NCBI GenBank assembly: GCA_030429545.1
Contig: JAUIFF010000001.1
Span: 779,599 to 843,598, forward strand
DNA from: Polyangia bacterium
Lineage (GTDB): Bacteria > Myxococcota_A > Polyangia > Nannocystales > Nannocystaceae
Direction: 5' to 3'
Length of the DNA stretch: 64,000 nucleotides
Below, piece after piece: positions 59,275-64,000 of this stretch (the stretch's first letter is position 1; every line of letters starts with the position of its first letter). The translations under genes were made by a program, and so were the position numbers. The notes beneath the pieces are model-generated. The model saw only the letters and a program-made list of their open reading frames with translations. It was not told where the DNA came from and did not search any database.

Positions 59275-61208
59275 GCTGGAATGTCGACGCCAAGCAGTGG
59301 CTCGAGGATTTTACTTCGGTCGCCCGTCAATCTCCGCAATCAGAGTCGTTCGACGATGTCGACGATCGGGTCCGCCGTGCGCTGGGCGATGATCCTGCGG
59401 CCCCGCCATCTCCCCCGGCATCGCGCCCACAGTCGGGACCCCAGCCGGCACTTGTGATCCCGGCTATGGTCGCGACAGGTGCAGGTACAACAAATACGGG
59501 GACAGCCGGTGGGAACATTCCCCGGTTGACGACCCGCGGTCGGGAGCCGAGCGGCGGCAACCCGGCACCGCCAAAGATTCCGCCGATGACCCGCGCCGCC
59601 GCCCAGAAAAAGGCCAAGTCGGGCGAGCTGCGGAGCTCCTCCGCCAGCGCGTCGCAAAGCGGTGTGATCTCAGGCGAGCTGGGAGGAAGTGAGCCCAGTG
59701 CCTCCCAAAGTGGTGTGCTCTCCGGCGAGATCGGTGGGCCTAAAGTACGGGTGCGCGCGAGCGATAGCATCTCCGGCGAGATCGGGGCGATCAGCGAGCC
59801 TGCGCCCCGAAAACCATCGGGCCCAAAGGCCAGCTCATCGGTCATTATTCCGTCGCTCACACGACACGATGACGAGCCCGAAAAGCCGACTCCGGTCGAG
59901 GCTGCCCCCACAACGATTGTTCCAGCACCGTCGGAGCCACGCCCGGCAGCGAAGTCGCCAACATTTATCGACTCGATCTTTGATGAAGACGAAGACGAAG
60001 ATGAGGACGAGGGAACCGAGTCGGAGGCCGACGTCGATTCCGACGACGTGCACATCGAGCAGCCGGATGATGGGGAGGATGTTCCAACCACGACCGCACC
60101 ACGGCCGCCCTCGACACCGCCCGTCGAACTTGCGCCCGTCCTTGATGACGACGACGACGACGAGCCCGAATCCCTCGACTCAGAAGCATCTGGCGAGACC
60201 CTATTGCTCGAGTCGGTTGACACAGAAGATGTAGATGCATCCGAAGTGTCGGGATCGATTTTGATCGAGCCGAGCGTGGAGATCGAGGAGGCCAAACCGC
60301 CTCCGCCAGCGGCTCCACCTTCACCACCTCCGCGGGCCAAAGCCCCCAAGACAGCTCCGCCAGCGCCCCCAAAGCGACCCAAGTCGCCACCTCCGCCCGC
60401 CCGAGCCAAGGCTCCGCCCCCGCAGCGACCAAAGCGTGCTGAGCCGAAGCCCCCGCGCAAGCCGTGGTACGAGGAAGCTTTCACCGAACACTACGCAGCG
60501 ATCGAGCCGCTCGACCACGACATCAGCGCAGAGATCGATGTCGAGTTCATGATTGAATCGGCTCGCCTGTCCCCACAGATGTCGGTTCTCGACGTCGCCT
60601 GCGGCAATGGTCACCACCTCTGTATGCTGCGCAAGCGCGGCTTCACCGACCTGCACGGTGTCGACATGTCGCTGACCCAGGTCCTTCGGGCCTCGCAAAA
60701 AGCCGAAAAAGTTGGAGGCGGTATCAACCTGTTTCAGGGGGATATGCGGGCGTTACCAACGGATCGCACCTACGATGCAGTGTTGTGCTTGGGCACCTCG
60801 TTTGGCTACTTCGACGACGAGGTCAATCGCCAAGTGTTGGTCGGGTTGCGTGAGCAATTGGCCCCCGGCGGGCGACTGGTGTTGCAGGTGATGAACGGAG
60901 CGTACTGCACCAACATTTTGCCGTGTCGCTCGTGGTGGCAGGGCCGGGCGTGCCTGGTCCTCGATGTCGCCGACATGAACCCGTTTCAAAGTCGTATGCA
61001 GGTACATCGAACTGTGGTGTTCGAAGACGGTCGGCAGTTCGAGTATCGAATGTCGATCCGCGCCTACTCCCTGCATGAACTCGGGCGCATGATTTCGGCT
61101 GCAGGGCTCAAAATCGTGGAGCTATCCGGTAGCCGAAATACACGGGGCCGCTTTTACAGTGTGTCCTCTCCAAATATCTGGATCGTCGCCGAGCGCCGGG
61201 GCGAGTAG
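59271..61208 (+). CDS. SAM-dependent methyltransferase with very long disordered N-terminus
   Basis: The 645-residue protein ends in a class I methyltransferase (about 400-640) with motif I MSVLDVACGNGHHLCML, an acidic HGVDMSLTQV and LCLGTSFGYFDD. The first 395 residues are low-complexity: near-identical blocks SASQSGVISGELGG and SASQSGVLSGEIGG, two acidic runs (DEDEDEDEDE and DDDDDDE) and a proline-rich stretch with many PPP, PPAPP and PPPP runs. The start overlaps psd. The methyltransferase most resembles enzymes acting on small molecules or lipids. The acidic and proline-rich leader is unusual and may bind proteins with SH3- or profilin-like pockets, which is conjecture. Confidence 0.85.
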   Translation: MSWNVDAKQWLEDFTSVARQSPQSESFDDVDDRVRRALGDDPAAPPSPPASRPQSGPQPALVIPAMVATGAGTTNTGTAGGNIPRLTTRGREPSGGNPAPPKIPPMTRAAAQKKAKSGELRSSSASASQSGVISGELGGSEPSASQSGVLSGEIGGPKVRVRASDSISGEIGAISEPAPRKPSGPKASSSVIIPSLTRHDDEPEKPTPVEAAPTTIVPAPSEPRPAAKSPTFIDSIFDEDEDEDEDEGTESEADVDSDDVHIEQPDDGEDVPTTTAPRPPSTPPVELAPVLDDDDDDEPESLDSEASGETLLLESVDTEDVDASEVSGSILIEPSVEIEEAKPPPPAAPPSPPPRAKAPKTAPPAPPKRPKSPPPPARAKAPPPQRPKRAEPKPPRKPWYEEAFTEHYAAIEPLDHDISAEIDVEFMIESARLSPQMSVLDVACGNGHHLCMLRKRGFTDLHGVDMSLTQVLRASQKAEKVGGGINLFQGDMRALPTDRTYDAVLCLGTSFGYFDDEVNRQVLVGLREQLAPGGRLVLQVMNGAYCTNILPCRSWWQGRACLVLDVADMNPFQSRMQVHRTVVFEDGRQFEYRMSIRAYSLHELGRMISAAGLKIVELSGSRNTRGRFYSVSSPNIWIVAERRGE

Positions 61209-61360
61209 GCCGGCTGCGGTACTGACGTCCGTAGTCGTCGCGGTGGGGCGTCCATATATGGCTCTGCGACGCCAAGCCCGGCCGCAGCCTCTCGGATGTA
61301 GCGACACTTTGTTCGACGCTAAACTTGGGGGGAGCGGCGCAGTGAGGCCTTATTCGCCGC
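61209..61360. other. Spacer after the methyltransferase gene
   Basis: GGCTGCGG (61212-61219) and CCGCAGCC (61282-61289) form a long-range inverted repeat that may contribute to termination. No gene is seen. Confidence 0.4.
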
Positions 61361-62010
61361 TGAGGTGGCTATGTTTGCGGGAATCGTCGTCGAGCGTACC
61401 ACCTTGTCGTCACCGAGCTGGCTAAGTGTGCGGGCCACCACCCTTGCTCATCGCCGAGGTGGCTAAGTTTGCGGGCACCTGATTTGTCGCGAGCTAGGCA
61501 GTTCTGCGTAGCGACCCCTAATTCACCGCCGAGCTGGGCAGGTTTGCGGGCGTTTGCGGGAATCGTCGTCGAGCTCACCACCTTGCTCGTCGCCGAGCGG
61601 GCTAAGGTTGCGAGCTGATTTGTAGCGAGCTGCCGAGTTGGGCAGGTCTGCGGGGCAGCGAGACCCTCTTTGTCGCTGAGCTAGGCAGGTGCGTAGCGAC
61701 CCCTTATTCGCTGCCGAGTTGGGCAGGTCTGCGGGGCAGCGAGACCCCTTGGTCGCTGAGCTAGGCAGGTGCGTAGCGACCCTTTATTCGCTGCCGAACT
61801 GCAGGTCTGCGGGGCAGCGAGACCCCTTGGTCGCCGAGGTAGGCAGGTTTGCTGAGGCGGCGACGCTTATTCGCCGCCGAACTGCAGGTCTGTGGGCAGC
61901 GAGACCCTCTTCCTCGCCGAGGAAGGCTTTTGGGCGGACCCCTTATTCCCGCCGAGCTGGGAAGGTCTACGGGGCAGCGAGACCCTCTTCGTCGCCGAGG
62001 ACGACCCCTT
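61361..62010. repeat. Array of about 40-bp hairpin-forming degenerate repeats
   Basis: At least 15 copies of a GCCGAGNTGGGCAGGTNTGC-like core recur about every 40 bp, and adjacent copies alternate to give an 80-bp higher-order unit (for example starts at 61632, 61713, 61793, 61876, 61951). The two half-units end in different inverted repeats: TCGCTGCC with GGCAGCGA, and GGTCGCT with AGCGACC, so each copy can fold into a hairpin. The left end (61361-61610) is more diverged. No long reading frame runs through the array and there is no CRISPR-type identity or unique spacers. Confidence 0.8.
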
Positions 62011-62675
62011 ATTCTGGCGTTGCCAACCGATTCTTGTCGGCAGGGCATATTCGCGTGTGGTCTGGGTAGCAAGTGTACGGCGCTAGGTGGCGATTGGTCC
62101 CGTCGGCCGGACAACATTGGTCCTAGTCGAGCGTCGGTGTATTTGCATGTAAAAAAACTGCAAAGGGCTCGGCAAAAATGGCTCGATCTGGAATCGAACG
62201 CCGGGATCTCCTGTTACCGGTATTGTGTGTTCGTGTAACCGCGACGTGGATGTCGCAGTCTGTCCCGGCTGCCGCGACCTGTCCCGCCTGTTGGCCAGGG
62301 ATCCGGACGCCGCGTCGCAAAAAGCTTCAGCGGTGTGTGACCGAGGACACCAGGTCGCAGGGGTTGCCGTTTCAGAAATCCGCCCAATCTTGGGTCTAAT
62401 TGGAACGAAACCCTTGCGTAGTGGGTCGAATCCAACCAGATGCCACACCGTTGAAACATTTTCCACGGAAAAACGTATCTCGAAGGGAGTCAGATGTCAG
62501 GTCGGCTTCGGATTTGCATAACTAGTCAATGCGGCGCTGACCACCGTGCGAGCTTTCATCAGAACCAAAACATGTCTAAACGTCATTCGGATGGTGTTCC
62601 ATCGTTTTTGTTTGATTTGCGAGCCTGGTCATCTGCAAACGTCAGCAAGGAGCTGACAAGGAAGTGAGAAAACCT
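62011..62675. other. Intergenic region before the sigma factor gene
   Basis: Apart from the tRNA-like fragment at about 62178-62215, no gene is recognised. The last 60 bp before the sigma gene carry AAGGAG and AAGGAA purine stretches serving as ribosome-binding sites. Confidence 0.45.
62178..62215 (-). other. tRNA 3'-end-like remnant
   Basis: On the minus strand this stretch reads like the T arm and acceptor of a tRNA (GCGTTCGATTCCAGATCGAG followed by CCA and a T-run). The T stem does not pair and no matching 5' half lies upstream, so it is not a functional tRNA. It could be a pseudo-tRNA or an attachment-site relic. Confidence 0.3.
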
Positions 62676-63986
62676 ATGTCACGTCGAAAAGTAACTCGAG
62701 GATCTCCACCACGGATCGCACGCTCGCGCAATCGAACGTGGCCCAAGGGCTCTGAGAAGACACGCCGTGCTCGTTCGCGCAAGGACGGCGACGATGATCC
62801 AACAAACTTTCTCGGAGTCTACTTTCGGGAAATGTCGGACATCGGGGTGATGACTCCCGAGGAGGAACTCGCTTCCGCGATTCGGATTGTTCGCGCTCGC
62901 GAGGAGCACTGGAAGGCGCTCCTGAGTTATCCGCCATTCATCGATGCCATCGTCGCCATCATCGAGGACAAGATCGATGCCGAGGATGTACCAACAGCCG
63001 AACTCAAGGCTGTCCGCAAAACGTCGCGTCAGCTGCGAGACCGCGAAACCAAAAAGCATAAACTCGCTTTTGAGGCCGCAAAGAATGTACTTGCAGAGAA
63101 AATGCGCGACCTCGATGTCGACGGGATTGTCTCCGAGCTAGTGACCAGTGACATCCGCAAGATCCTTGTCAATGATCGCGAGGGATTGTCGTTGGCGGTC
63201 AACTTCCCCCGCCAGGGAAGCCGTCCGTTCAAGGCCTACTCGACCGGAGTCTTTACAACCCACGAGGTCCTCAAGATTGCCAAGAATCGGTTCGTCAAAG
63301 CCAACCTGCGGCTTGTGGTGTCGATCGCCCGGCGCTTCAACCACGGACGGATGCCGCTGCAAGACCTGATTCAAGAGGGCAACCTCGGATTGCTCAAGGC
63401 TGTCGACCGGTTTGACTACCGCAAGGGATTTCGGTTCTCGACCTACGGTAGCTGGTGGATTCGCCACGCGATTAGTCGGGCTATTGCCGACAAGGGTCGC
63501 GCCGTTCGTTTGCCTGTACACATGATCGATGCCCAGCACAAGCTGACGAAGGCTCGCCGCGAACTTGAGTTGCTCAACGGGCGTGATGCCTCAGTTGAGG
63601 AACTGTCGGCGCAAACCGGGCTTTCGGTCGCAAAGATCGAAAAAATGGACGGTCTGCTGCTCGACCAGGCGATCAGTCTCGATCGCCCGGTTTCCAAGGA
63701 CGACGGACGTCGGGTGGTTGACTTCCTCGAGGATGAGGATGCTGAGCTGCCGGGTGAAGCACTCGAAATCTCCTCGCTCAACGAGCAGGTGCGTCAGTGC
63801 ATCATGGCCCTTCGTCCAATCGAGGCCGACATCCTGCGCAAGCGCTTTGGTCTCGGGGAGTCTAGCGAGCAGACGCTCAAGCAGATTGGCGAACAATACT
63901 CGCTCTCGCGCGAGCGCATTCGGCAACTTCAAGAGCAGGCCCTCGGCAAGATTCGTCGGGAGCTCAAGCGCCGCGAAGCTGTCTAA
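62676..63986 (+). CDS. Sigma-70 family RNA polymerase sigma factor (group 2, RpoD/RpoS-like)
   Basis: The 436-residue protein has region 1.2 ([20 protein letters not shown]), region 2 ([37 protein letters not shown] and [18 protein letters not shown]), region 3 (AVRLPVHM onward) and region 4 ([40 protein letters not shown]). A roughly 115-residue charged insert lies between 1.2 and 2, as in non-primary RpoD relatives of myxobacteria. Its Arg/Lys-rich N-terminus lacks region 1.1. The start is either ATG 62676 or GTG 62664. It likely serves stationary phase, stress or development. The downstream end lies 14 bp before the window edge. Confidence 0.92.
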   Translation: MSRRKVTRGSPPRIARSRNRTWPKGSEKTRRARSRKDGDDDPTNFLGVYFREMSDIGVMTPEEELASAIRIVRAREEHWKALLSYPPFIDAIVAIIEDKIDAEDVPTAELKAVRKTSRQLRDRETKKHKLAFEAAKNVLAEKMRDLDVDGIVSELVTSDIRKILVNDREGLSLAVNFPRQGSRPFKAYSTGVFTTHEVLKIAKNRFVKANLRLVVSIARRFNHGRMPLQDLIQEGNLGLLKAVDRFDYRKGFRFSTYGSWWIRHAISRAIADKGRAVRLPVHMIDAQHKLTKARRELELLNGRDASVEELSAQTGLSVAKIEKMDGLLLDQAISLDRPVSKDDGRRVVDFLEDEDAELPGEALEISSLNEQVRQCIMALRPIEADILRKRFGLGESSEQTLKQIGEQYSLSRERIRQLQEQALGKIRRELKRREAV

Positions 63987-64000
63987 GTTCACACGCCCCG
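63987..64000. other. Window end after sigma gene
   Basis: Only 14 bases remain after the stop codon, so no feature can be called. Confidence 0.5.

Noticed and set aside
59327..60484. 385-codon minus-strand frame rich in Ser and Gly
   Set aside because: Exact antisense of the repetitive methyltransferase leader; low complexity arises from the complementary strand.
61361..62010. CRISPR array
   Set aside because: Repeats are degenerate, the whole unit is repeated with no unique spacers, and no cas gene is present.
62178..62250. Functional tRNA gene on the minus strand
   Set aside because: The T stem does not pair and there is no 5' acceptor partner or D arm.

Overview
The window looks like chromosomal DNA of a myxobacterium, most likely of the Nannocystineae type (Nannocystis/Enhygromyxa/Plesiocystis-like). 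The evidence is high GC, eukaryotic-type Ser/Thr kinases with TPRs, a kinase/AAA/GAF/histidine-kinase hybrid, Ser/Thr-rich lipoproteins with MopE-like or (Asp-Gly)n segments, large HEAT-repeat proteins and radical SAM clusters. Taxonomy is inferred from gene content only. Many genes start 6-9 nt after a TAnnnT -10 box, which points to leaderless transcripts.

The most unusual content lies in an accessory stretch at about 19-38 kb. At 27276-29905 two adjacent genes encode full-length eukaryote-like tubulins. The first is clearly beta-like and the second clearly alpha-like, and the long S9-S10 loop is present only in the alpha-like one. At 36365-36781 a 138-residue gene looks like a profilin with all the aromatic residues of the poly-proline-binding face. 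A DUF1704 protein (19159-20436) belongs to the family that includes the animal tubulin carboxypeptidase MATCAP. These suggest a eukaryote-like cytoskeletal toolkit in a bacterium. The same stretch holds lipoproteins, a multihaem cytochrome, a RapZ-C-like protein, a chorismate mutase with two frameshifts, gene fragments, and an ECF sigma/anti-sigma/caspase-like operon.

Layout. 1-4.1 kb: nitric-oxide detoxification set (ferredoxin fragment, truncated haemoglobin, CBS protein, NsrR-like regulator, quinol NO reductase) with an NsrR-like operator. 4.5-10.2 kb: small membrane protein, RND efflux pair, P-loop kinase. 10.4-18.9 kb: histidine kinase, oxidoreductase, 1687-residue hybrid signalling protein and GST. 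19-38 kb: the accessory region above. 38-41 kb: MscS channel, small membrane protein, MopE-like lipoprotein. 40.8-50.8 kb: three radical SAM genes, one a tandem double radical SAM fusion, and a 1526-residue HEAT protein. 50.9-55.2 kb: Ser/Thr kinase with TPRs and an arginase-family protein. 55.3-61.2 kb: housekeeping run engB-rimI-pyrK-pyrD-psd and a methyltransferase with a very long disordered N-terminus. 61.3-62.0 kb: array of about 40-bp hairpin-forming repeats. 62.7-64 kb: primary-like sigma-70 factor.

All family calls come from reading translated sequence and comparing with remembered family members. No database search was run.
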